This document shows, one piece after another, positions 1-6,577 of a DNA stretch of 8,435 bases; within the stretch, counting starts at the first letter, position 1; each line of letters begins with the position of its first letter. The position numbers and the translations under genes were made by a program. The notes under the pieces were generated by a model. It saw only the letters and a list, made by a program, of their open reading frames with translations, did no database searches and was not told the origin of the DNA. The DNA comes from Fervidifonticultor_A octavus_A (lineage in GTDB: Bacteria > Sysuimicrobiota > Sysuimicrobiia > Sysuimicrobiales > Humicultoraceae), in the NCBI GenBank assembly GCA_031459655.1, contig JAVKID010000111.1:1-8435 (forward strand), written 5' to 3'.

Positions 1-1517
1 TCCAGCACGTAGTCCATGGTGTTCTCCAGACCCCCGGCCGCCCGGGCCAGAGCGGCCAGCGCGCGCTCGACCCGGACGTTGTCACGCTCGGCCCGCACCC
101 GGCGGGTCCGCTCGACCTGGCGGCGCTCGACCTCGGGGTCGATGCGCAGAATCGGGATCTTCGGTTCCTCGGGGACGGTGAACTCGTTGACCCCCACGAT
201 GATGCGCTCCTTGCGCTCAACCTGCTGTTGGAACCGGAACGCGGCGTCGGCGATCTCGCGCTGCGGATAGCCGGCCTCGATGGCGGCGACCATCCCGCCC
301 ATGGCGTCGATGCGGCCAATGTAGTCCCAGGCGGCTTCCTCGACCTGGTGGGTCAGCGCCTCGACGAAGTAGGACCCGCCCAGGGGATCCACGGTGGAGG
401 CGACGCCGGTCTCGAAGGCGAGGATCTGCTGGGTGCGCAGGGCGACGGTCACCGCCTCCTCAGTGGGCAGCGCATAGGTCTCGTCCATGGAGTTGGTGTG
501 GAGCGACTGGGTTCCGCCCAGGACCGCCGCCAGCGCCTGCAGCGCGACGCGCGCGATGTTGTTGAGCGGCTGCTGCGCCGTCAGCGACACACCCGCGGTC
601 TGCGCGTGGGTGCGCAGCCACCACGACCGAGGCTGCCGGGCACCGAACCGCTCGCGCATGATCCTCGCCCACATGCGCCTGGCGGCCCGGAACTTGGCGA
701 TCTCCTCGAAGAAGTCGCTGTGCACGTCGAAGAAGAAGGACAACCGCGGTGCGAAGGCGTCTACCTCCAGCCCGGCGTCGAGGCCCGCCTGCACGTAGGC
801 GATGCCGTCGGCCAGGGTGAAGGCCAGCTCCTGCACCGCGGTGGCCCCGGCCTCGCGGATGTGGTAGCCGCTGATGCTGATCACGTTCCACCGGGGCAAC
901 TCGCGGACCCCGAAGGCGAGCATGTCCTGGATCAGGCGCATGCTGGGCCGGGGCGGCACGATCCACTCTTTCTGGGCGATGAACTCCTTCAACATGTCGG
1001 TCTGGGTGGTGCCCCCCAGCTGCGCCCGGGGCACACCCTGCTTCTCCGCCACGGCCAGGTACATGGCCAGCAGGACGTTGGCCGGCGCGTTGATGGTCAT
1101 CGAGGTGGTCACGCGGTCGAGGGGGATCCCCCTGAACAGGATCTCCATGTCGGCCAGCGAATCCACCGCGACGCCCTCGCGGCCCACCTCGCCCACCGCG
1201 CGCGGGTGGTCGGAGTCGTAGCCCATCAGCGTGGGCATGTCGAAGGCCACCGACAACCCCGTCTGCCCGTGTGCCAGCAGGTAGTGGAAGCGGCGGTTGG
1301 TATCCTCCGCCGTGCCGAACCCGGCAAACTGGCGCATCGTCCACAGCCGGCCGCGGTACATGTCGGGGTGGATGCCGCGCGTGAAGGGATACTCACCGGG
1401 CCGTCCCAGGGCCTGGGAGGGCTGTGGTGGGAGATCGTCCGGCCCGTAGACCGCCTTCACGGGAATCCCAGACAGCGTCTCTGTCGGAGGCCCGAGCCTG
1501 CGCGTGAGGATCTCCAT
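1..1517 (-). CDS. B12-dependent acyl-CoA mutase large subunit, isobutyryl-CoA mutase type (3' end missing)
   Basis: The frame reads without a stop from ATG at 1517 to the left edge (505 codons), so the C-terminus is missing. The protein matches the TIM-barrel catalytic subunit of methylmalonyl-CoA mutase (MCM)-family enzymes. It shows RGIHPDMY (47-54), WTMRQFAGFG (59-68), GLSVAFDMPT (87-96), GYDSD (99-103), SISGYHIREAGAT (214-226), LRTHAQTAG (301-309) and TQSLHTNSMDE (336-346). Tyr218-His219 correspond to Tyr243-His244 of the Propionibacterium enzyme. At the two known specificity positions it has Phe64 (MCM Tyr89) and Gln182 (MCM Arg207), the isobutyryl-CoA mutase pattern. Ala91 stands where 2-hydroxyisobutyryl-CoA mutase has its diagnostic Asp. 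The predicted reaction is adenosylcobalamin-dependent carbon-skeleton rearrangement of a short monocarboxylic acyl-CoA. The B12-binding part is not in view; it is either a separate small subunit downstream or a C-terminal domain. Automated annotation would probably say methylmalonyl-CoA mutase. The family is certain; the substrate is inferred. Confidence 0.93.
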   Translation of the reverse strand, partial: MEILTRRLGPPTETLSGIPVKAVYGPDDLPPQPSQALGRPGEYPFTRGIHPDMYRGRLWTMRQFAGFGTAEDTNRRFHYLLAHGQTGLSVAFDMPTLMGYDSDHPRAVGEVGREGVAVDSLADMEILFRGIPLDRVTTSMTINAPANVLLAMYLAVAEKQGVPRAQLGGTTQTDMLKEFIAQKEWIVPPRPSMRLIQDMLAFGVRELPRWNVISISGYHIREAGATAVQELAFTLADGIAYVQAGLDAGLEVDAFAPRLSFFFDVHSDFFEEIAKFRAARRMWARIMRERFGARQPRSWWLRTHAQTAGVSLTAQQPLNNIARVALQALAAVLGGTQSLHTNSMDETYALPTEEAVTVALRTQQILAFETGVASTVDPLGGSYFVEALTHQVEEAAWDYIGRIDAMGGMVAAIEAGYPQREIADAAFRFQQQVERKERIIVGVNEFTVPEEPKIPILRIDPEVERRQVERTRRVRAERDNVRVERALAALARAAGGLENTMDYVL

Positions 1518-1524
1518 CAGCTGC

Positions 1525-1530
1525 CCTCCT
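1525..1530 (-). promoter_or_regulatory. Shine-Dalgarno site of the mutase gene, overlapping the upstream stop codon
   Basis: On the minus strand AGGAGG lies 7 bases before the ATG at 1517. Its first A is the last base of the TGA that ends the Fe-S protein gene. The overlap suggests coupled translation of the two genes and fixes the mutase start. Confidence 0.75.
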
Positions 1531-3512
1531 CAGTGGGGAGCCTTGCCCACGCTGCGTTCGAGCACCTCGACCACATCCATCGGCCGGGTGGACGACTCCA
1601 GCGCCGCCGCGCCGTCTTCCAGCATCAGCAGGCAGAACGGGCAGGCGGTCGCGACGACCTCGGCGCCGGTGGCGGCGGCGTGCCGCGCGCGCACATGGTT
1701 GATCCGCTGGCCGACGCGGTCCTCCACCCAGTAGAGTCCGCCGCCGGCCCCGCAGCAGAACCCCTTCTCCCGGCACTGGGCCATCTCGACCGCCCGCGCG
1801 CCGGGGATCGCCCGCAGCACCCGGCGGGGCGCCTCATACTCGCCATTGTGCCGCCCCAGGTAGCACGGATCGTGGAAGGTGACAGCCGCCGCCACCGGGA
1901 CGGTGGGCCGCAGGCGGCCTTCGTCGATCAGGTGGGCCAGCAACTGCGTGTGGTGCCACACCTCGTAGTGTCCTCCCAGATCGGGGTACTCGTGCCTGAA
2001 GGTATTGTAGCAGTGCGGACACAGGGTGACGATCTTGGCGACGCCGCGGCGGTCGAGCGTCTCGATGGTTCGGCGCGCCAGATCGCAGAACAGGTACTCG
2101 TTGCCGATGCGACGCGCCGGATCACCGCTGCAGCCTTCCTCATCACCCAGGATCCCCACATCCAGCCCCGCGGCCTGCAATACCCGCACCAGGGCCCGCA
2201 GCGGCGCATGGTTGCGCTCGTTGAGCGCCGCCGCGCAGCCCACCCACAGCAGCCACTCGGCGCGGTCGCCCTTGGAGAGATCCTTGACCTCCACCCCGGC
2301 GATCCAGGCCGTGCGCGCCAGCCCGGCGCCCCGGAACGGGTGGCCGCGGGCCTCCAGGCTGCGCAGCGCCTCGCCCATGGTCTCGGGCAGGCTGGCCTCC
2401 TCCATCACCAGGTGCCGGCGCATCTCCACGATCTTGGGCACGTGCTCGATGAAGACCGGACACGCCTCCATGCAGGCCATGCAGGTCACACAGGCCCACA
2501 AGGCCTCGGGCGCCACCACCTGTCCGCCCAGGGCGCGGGAGGAGGCGCCGTCGGTCCGGTGCATCTCGTCGCGCAGGTCCAGGACCACGTGCATCGGCGA
2601 GAGCACCTTGCCCGTCAGGGCGGCCGGACAGACCGCGGTGCACCGGCCGCACTCCGTGCACACATCCAGATCGAACAGGTCCTTCCACGTCAGGTCGGAG
2701 AAGGCCGAGGCCCCGAAGCGCTCGGTCCTCTCGAAGTCGATCAGGCCGACCCCCGCCGGGTTCTGGAGGGGCTGGAGATACGTGTTCACCGGGGCCAGCA
2801 CCAGGTGGAAGAGCTTCGAGTAGGGGATGTAGGCGACGAACGCCATGGAGAGCAGGAAGTGCCCCCACCAGAACCCGGCGTGGGCGAGCCGGATCGCGCC
2901 CTCGGACAGCGCCGCCGCCCTGACCATGCCCGCGACGGCGTATCCAACCGGCGACCAGGCCCCCCAGGGGTCGCGGGTCCCGGCGATGCGCAGGCCCTCG
3001 ACGACGAACCCTGTGACCAGGATGAGTTCGAACAGCCAGAGGATGACCGCATCGGAGAGGACCCCGCGGCGTAGCCGCGGCGACCTGACCAGGTAGCGCA
3101 TCGCCAGAGCGCAGGCCACCCCGGCGGCCGCGGCCAGCCCCATCACGTCGAGGGCCGCCGACTGGAAATACAGGTAGAAGGCCCCCTGCATGATCCGGAT
3201 CTTCAGGTCCTGATGGATGAACACGACCGTGGTGCCGGCGAAGAGGAACAGGAAGCCCCAGAAGAACGCCAGGTGAGAGGCCCCGGCGACCCGGTCCGCG
3301 AGCAGACGGCCGTGGGCGAAGACGTGCCGCAGCACCGCGCGCAGCCGCGGCCCCACCGGGCGCAGCCGCGAGACGGGCCGGCCGCGGCGCCACAGGCGCC
3401 CGCGGCGCCAGATCCCGTAGCCCATGATGCCCACGGCCACCAGGGCCACCAGGTACATGAGCACCACGCCGAGGGCGGGGATGTTCCAGTAGATCTCTCG
3501 GGTGGGCACCAT
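1530..3512 (-). CDS. Membrane Fe-S / cytochrome b-like protein, ETF:menaquinone oxidoreductase (EMO/FadF-like)
   Basis: This 660-residue protein has an N-terminal membrane part and a cytoplasmic Fe-S part. About five or six hydrophobic helices lie between residues 10 and 240 (for example 12-35, 80-100, 117-140, 152-175 and 213-230). Histidines 67, 80, 100, 211 and 218 are possible heme b ligands, as in NarI-like domains. Two 4Fe-4S ferredoxin motifs follow: Cys285/288/291/295 and Cys341/344/347/351. Two cysteine-rich (HdrD/CCG-type) domains come next: the first with Cys461 and CPHC (498-501), the second with Cys550, CCGAGGG (586-592) and CPFC (624-627). The order and motifs GCSGDPARR (460-468) and DPCYLGRHNG (548-557) are those of the family that carries electrons from reduced ETF to menaquinone in bacteria lacking flavin-type ETF-QO. 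Location 36 bases after etfA supports this. ATG at 3512 is preceded by GGAGG at an 11-base spacing; an in-frame TAG (the etfA stop) limits upstream extension. Direct quinone reduction is inferred from family and context. Confidence 0.92.
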   Translation of the reverse strand: MVPTREIYWNIPALGVVLMYLVALVAVGIMGYGIWRRGRLWRRGRPVSRLRPVGPRLRAVLRHVFAHGRLLADRVAGASHLAFFWGFLFLFAGTTVVFIHQDLKIRIMQGAFYLYFQSAALDVMGLAAAAGVACALAMRYLVRSPRLRRGVLSDAVILWLFELILVTGFVVEGLRIAGTRDPWGAWSPVGYAVAGMVRAAALSEGAIRLAHAGFWWGHFLLSMAFVAYIPYSKLFHLVLAPVNTYLQPLQNPAGVGLIDFERTERFGASAFSDLTWKDLFDLDVCTECGRCTAVCPAALTGKVLSPMHVVLDLRDEMHRTDGASSRALGGQVVAPEALWACVTCMACMEACPVFIEHVPKIVEMRRHLVMEEASLPETMGEALRSLEARGHPFRGAGLARTAWIAGVEVKDLSKGDRAEWLLWVGCAAALNERNHAPLRALVRVLQAAGLDVGILGDEEGCSGDPARRIGNEYLFCDLARRTIETLDRRGVAKIVTLCPHCYNTFRHEYPDLGGHYEVWHHTQLLAHLIDEGRLRPTVPVAAAVTFHDPCYLGRHNGEYEAPRRVLRAIPGARAVEMAQCREKGFCCGAGGGLYWVEDRVGQRINHVRARHAAATGAEVVATACPFCLLMLEDGAAALESSTRPMDVVEVLERSVGKAPH

Positions 3513-3548
3513 CCGGACGATCGCCTCCGGGGCGGCCGTCGCTCCGCG

Positions 3549-4532
3549 CTACCGGCCCTGGAGTTCTTTCACCTTGGCGATCAGCGCGGGGACGACCTCT
3601 CGGTAGTCGCCCACGATGCCCAGGTGCGCCACCGAGAAGATCGGCGCGTCGGGGTCGCGGTTGATGGCGACGATGGTGCGGGCCCCGGACACGCCGGCGA
3701 CGTGCTGGGTGGCCCCGGAGATGCCCACCGCGATGTAGAGCGCCGGTCGGATCGTCTTCCCTGTCTGGCCGATCTGCCAGGAGATGGGGACCCACCCGGC
3801 GTCCGCCGGAGGGCGCGACGAGCCCACGGCGCCGCCCAGCACCTCCGCCAGTTGCTGCAGGACCTTGAAGCCTTCCGGACCGCCCAGGCCCCGTCCGCCG
3901 CCGACGACGATCTGTGCATCCTCCAGCCCCACTTCCGCCTGTTCGCGCCGGACCTCCCGCACCCTGGTCCCCAGCGCGGCGCCGTCGATCGCCACCGGCA
4001 CCTCCTCCACAGTTCCCGTCGACGGCCTCGGCTCCGGCACGTCCAGCGCCCGGGGCTTGACCGTGAGCACCGCGGGCCGCTTCGCCACCGCCAGGGTCGC
4101 CATCGCCCGGCCGCCGTAGACCTGGCGCCGGACCAATAGCGCGCCGCCCTCGACGGCGACATCCACCGCCTCGGTGACCAGCGCGGCGCCCATCCGGGCG
4201 GCGAGCCGGGGGCCGAGTTCCCGACCCACCGTGTCGGCGCTGACGAGCACGATGCCTGGCTGGACGCGGCGCACGATCTGCTCGGTGGCGATCAGCGCGG
4301 CGTCGGTCTGCCCGGAAGTCAGCAGGGGATGGTCACAGCGGTAGATCGCCGCCACCCCGTGCCGCTGCAACGTGTCGGCCGCCTCGGCCAGGTGCGGCCC
4401 GGATCCGAGCAACGCCGCGGCGATCCCTCCCTCCCCCGACCCCTCCAGCGCCCGCGCGGCCGCCACCAGCTCGAGGCTGCTGCGGGAGAGGGCCCCATCC
4501 AGCGCACTGGCCACCACGCAGATGCCGGCCAT
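3549..4532 (-). CDS. etfA: Electron transfer flavoprotein alpha subunit
   Basis: This 327-residue protein has the usual EtfA length. Its N-terminal half (1-185) is the Rossmann-like ETF domain. Its C-terminal half is the FAD-binding domain, with GGGRGLGG (211-218), SSR (238-240), GQTGK (255-259), ISGATQH (271-277) and INRDPDAPIF (290-299). By alignment in memory with human ETF-alpha, Arg240, Thr257 and His277 match Arg249, Thr266 and His286, which contact the flavin, so the FAD site looks intact. With EtfB it forms the soluble heterodimer that accepts electrons from the acyl-CoA dehydrogenase. The ATG at 4532 lies 13 bases after the etfB stop and is preceded by AGGAG at 4541-4545. Gene order etfB-etfA followed by an EMO-type gene points to quinone as the final acceptor. 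Confidence 0.97.
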   Translation of the reverse strand: MAGICVVASALDGALSRSSLELVAAARALEGSGEGGIAAALLGSGPHLAEAADTLQRHGVAAIYRCDHPLLTSGQTDAALIATEQIVRRVQPGIVLVSADTVGRELGPRLAARMGAALVTEAVDVAVEGGALLVRRQVYGGRAMATLAVAKRPAVLTVKPRALDVPEPRPSTGTVEEVPVAIDGAALGTRVREVRREQAEVGLEDAQIVVGGGRGLGGPEGFKVLQQLAEVLGGAVGSSRPPADAGWVPISWQIGQTGKTIRPALYIAVGISGATQHVAGVSGARTIVAINRDPDAPIFSVAHLGIVGDYREVVPALIAKVKELQGR

Positions 4533-4545
4533 CTCGACGTCTCCT

Positions 4546-5340
4546 CTACACCAGTTTCAGATCGCGCAACCGTCGCGCCAGCGAGGCGGCCTGCTCGACC
4601 GGATCGCCGTCGAGGAACTCGCACGTCGCGGTCCGCTGGGGGACCACCACCTCACGGACCTCGACGCCGGATCCGTCGGCGCCGCCGGAAGGCAGCGCCA
4701 GGTCCCCCGCGGGCCAGCTCTGAACCGGCTTCCGCTTGGCCGCCACGATGTCCTTGACCTTGGGCAGCCTCGGCCGGTTGGCCTCGTCGCTGGCGATGGA
4801 CACCACCGCCGGCATCCGCACGTCGACCTCGTGGAACCCGTCGTCGGCCACCCGCCGGACGAGCAGGCCGCCGTCGGCGGGCTGGACGCGGGCGGCAAAC
4901 GTCACGCAGGAGGCCCCCAGCATCTCGGCCAGCAGCGGCGGGACCACGCGCTCCACCCAGTCGGCCGACTCGCACCCGCACAGGATCAGGTCGTAGGCGC
5001 CGATGCGCCGGATCGCGGCGGCCAGCAGACGGGCCTTCTCGACGCCCAGCAGGTCGGGCGCCTGCGGATGATCCACCACCACCGCCTGGTCGGCCCCCAT
5101 GGCCAGCGCCAGGCGGACGGCGTCCCCCAGGGCCGCCGCCGGTCCCACCGTCAGCGCGGTGACCTGTGCGCCCCCGCGGTCCTTGAGCTGGAGGGCTACC
5201 TCCAGCGCGTTCTCGTCGTACGTCGAGATCACCAGCGGTCGGCCCTCGCGGACCTGGCGCTTCGTGGCCGGGTCGATGGCGAAATCCCGGACCGGGAGTT
5301 CGGGGTCCACCACCTGTTTGAGACAGACAACGATGTCCAC
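4546..5340 (-). CDS. etfB: Electron transfer flavoprotein beta subunit
   Basis: This 264-residue protein begins at a GTG. It opens with a typical EtfB N-terminus (MDIVVCLKQVVDPELPVRD), followed by YDENALEVALQLKD (41-54), ALAMGADQAVVVDHP and DLILCG. The EtfB signature region reads VADDGFHEVDVRMPAVVS, then the conserved RPRLPKVKDIVAAKRKPV. EtfB binds the second cofactor (AMP, or FAD in bifurcating ETFs) and docks the dehydrogenase. Where most homologues have a Gln/Thr-rich loop (DGDTAQVGP in bifurcating types, DDDCNQTGQ in human), this protein has ESADWVERVVPP. That departs from both and gives no sign of electron bifurcation. Start choice: the open frame continues upstream, but only as out-of-frame sequence of the acyl-CoA dehydrogenase gene. 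GTG at 5340 has a strong Shine-Dalgarno site and restores normal length. Confidence 0.95.
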   Translation of the reverse strand: MDIVVCLKQVVDPELPVRDFAIDPATKRQVREGRPLVISTYDENALEVALQLKDRGGAQVTALTVGPAAALGDAVRLALAMGADQAVVVDHPQAPDLLGVEKARLLAAAIRRIGAYDLILCGCESADWVERVVPPLLAEMLGASCVTFAARVQPADGGLLVRRVADDGFHEVDVRMPAVVSIASDEANRPRLPKVKDIVAAKRKPVQSWPAGDLALPSGGADGSGVEVREVVVPQRTATCEFLDGDPVEQAASLARRLRDLKLV

Positions 5341-5343
5341 GGG

Positions 5344-5349
5344 CCCTCC
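5344..5349 (-). promoter_or_regulatory. Shine-Dalgarno site that sets the GTG start of etfB
   Basis: GGAGGG lies 3 bases before the GTG at 5340, in the 11-base gap after the dehydrogenase stop (TAG, 5352-5354). The G run continues to 5351, so the core may sit a few bases further away. It supports the short EtfB over a 445-codon reading that runs back into the dehydrogenase gene. Confidence 0.7.
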
Positions 5350-5351
5350 CC

Positions 5352-6497
5352 CTAGCGTCGGCCGAGCAGATGCCGGGCGATCACCAGCCGCTGGATCTCG
5401 GAGGTCCCTTCGTAGATCTCGGTGATCTTGGCGTCCCGGAAGTAGCGCTCGACCGGATAGTCCTGGATGTAGCCATAGCCGCCGAAGAGCTGCACCGCCT
5501 TGTGCGCGGCGAACATGGCGGTCTCCGACGCCGCCAGCTTGGCCATGGCGGCCTCCCGGGTGTGCGGCCGACCGGCGCCGCGCAGCACCGCCGCACGGTA
5601 GGTGAGTTGCCGCGCCGCCTCGATCCGCGTGGCCATGTCGGCGAGCGCCCACTGCACCGCCTGGAACGCGGCGAGCGGCGCGCCGAACTGCTGGCGCTGT
5701 TGCGCGTGGACGGCGGACTCCTCCAGGCAGGCCCTGGCGATGCCCAGGGCCTGGGCGGCGATCCCGATCCGGCCGCCGTCCAGCGTGGCGAGCGCGATCT
5801 TCCCGCCCTCGCCCCGCGCGCCCAGGAGACTGGCGGCGGGCACCCGGCACTCCTCGAAGACGAGTTCGGCCGTCGACGAGCATCTGATCCCCAGTTTCTT
5901 CTCGACCTTCCCCACGCGGAGGCCAGGGGATGTCTTCTCCACGATGAAGGCGGAGATGCCCCGCGCCCCGGGGATGTCCTCACTGCGGGCATACACGATG
6001 CAGACATCGGCCTCCACGCCGTTGGTGACGAAGAGCTTCGTGCCCGAGAGCACCCACTCGTCGCCGACGAGCCGAGCGGTGGTGCGCAGCGACATGGCAT
6101 CGGACCCGGCCGCGGGCTCGGTGAGACAGTAGCACCCGAGCCAGCGGCCCGAGGCCAGCGCCGGGAGATAGCGCCGCTTCTGCTCCTCGGTGCCCCATCG
6201 CAGGATCGGTTCACAGACCAGCGAGTTGTTGACCGTCACGATCGTCTGGAACCCCGCCGACGCCCGCGCCAGTTCCTCCTGGGCGATGACGTAGGCCAGG
6301 GGGTCCAGGCCCGCGCCGCCGTATTCCTCGGGTACGGTCATCGCCATCAGGCCCAGCGCGGCGGCCCGGGCCACGGCCTGGGCGGGAAACCGGGCCGTGT
6401 GATCGAGGTCGGCGGCGATCGGCAGCAGTTCGCGGGCGGCGAACTCCCGGACCGTGGCCTGGAGCATCCGGTGTTCGTCAGACAGGACGACCGCCAT
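5352..6497 (-). CDS. Acyl-CoA dehydrogenase, short-chain (butyryl-CoA dehydrogenase-like)
   Basis: This 381-residue protein is full length for the FAD-dependent acyl-CoA dehydrogenase family. It has an N-terminal helical domain (1-120), then the middle beta domain with CLTEPAAGSDA (124-134) and GTKLFVTNG (152-160). The C-terminal helical domain carries QRQQFG (267-272), FGGYGYI (338-344) and RDAKITEIYEGTSEIQR (354-370). Glu363 in YEGT is at the catalytic-base position of short- and branched-chain members; isovaleryl- and long-chain types place it elsewhere. It should form the trans-2,3 double bond in a short acyl-CoA and pass electrons to the EtfAB encoded next. It is the first gene of the run, with the ATG at 6497 preceded by GAGGG and by a purine-rich GGAGGAGGAG stretch. 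Butyryl-CoA as substrate is inferred from the motif class and the mutase in the same operon; 2-methyl-branched substrates are an alternative. Confidence 0.95.
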   Translation of the reverse strand: MAVVLSDEHRMLQATVREFAARELLPIAADLDHTARFPAQAVARAAALGLMAMTVPEEYGGAGLDPLAYVIAQEELARASAGFQTIVTVNNSLVCEPILRWGTEEQKRRYLPALASGRWLGCYCLTEPAAGSDAMSLRTTARLVGDEWVLSGTKLFVTNGVEADVCIVYARSEDIPGARGISAFIVEKTSPGLRVGKVEKKLGIRCSSTAELVFEECRVPAASLLGARGEGGKIALATLDGGRIGIAAQALGIARACLEESAVHAQQRQQFGAPLAAFQAVQWALADMATRIEAARQLTYRAAVLRGAGRPHTREAAMAKLAASETAMFAAHKAVQLFGGYGYIQDYPVERYFRDAKITEIYEGTSEIQRLVIARHLLGRR

Positions 6498-6577
6498 GCC
6501 GCCCTCGCCACTCCTCCTCCCCTACTTCTTCGCGCTGGAAGGAACCCCCTCTCCCGCCGGTGTAGTGGAGCGGTGGC
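6498..6577. promoter_or_regulatory. Divergent intergenic region, presumed promoters for the operon and the DUF1444 gene
   Basis: These 80 bases are the only non-coding gap between divergently transcribed genes in the window, so promoters for both sides are expected here or just inside the neighbouring gene. On the plus strand GGAG (6567-6570) sits 7 bases before the ATG at 6578. TGTAGT at 6561-6566 is a weak -10 match without a convincing -35 box. I see no clear operator palindrome. The region is assigned by position, not by motif. Confidence 0.4.

Larger units (their letters stand above)
1..6497 (-). other. Predicted operon: acyl-CoA dehydrogenase, etfB, etfA, EMO-type protein, acyl-CoA mutase
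   Basis: Five genes on the same strand are separated by 11, 13, 36 and 12 bases, and each start except the first lies directly behind the previous stop. Tight spacing and linked chemistry (oxidation, electron transfer, quinone reduction, acyl isomerisation) argue for one transcript. The transcript probably continues beyond the left edge, since the mutase gene is unfinished. No internal terminator hairpin stands out in the gaps. Confidence 0.8.

Noticed and set aside
228..3074. A 948-codon open frame on the plus strand, antisense to the mutase and EMO-type genes
   Set aside because: It spans two well-recognised minus-strand genes and their junction, and its composition is low-complexity Arg/Gly/Pro/His/Gln-rich with no recognisable domain. 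Its length follows from high GC and few stops in the complementary frame.
2143..3795. A 550-codon minus-strand frame overlapping the EMO-type and etfA genes
   Set aside because: It is rich in Arg, Gly and Pro without any family motif, and it crosses the etfA/EMO junction in a different frame. It is a shadow of the real genes.
4960..5000. Electron-bifurcating ETF
   Set aside because: The bifurcating-type loop DGDTAQVGP is absent from EtfB, and the operon links to a membrane quinone reductase-like protein, which makes electron bifurcation unlikely.
5341..5883. Upstream extension of EtfB to give a 445-residue protein
   Set aside because: The extra part is the dehydrogenase gene read in another frame. 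GTG at 5340 with its Shine-Dalgarno site gives a normal EtfB.
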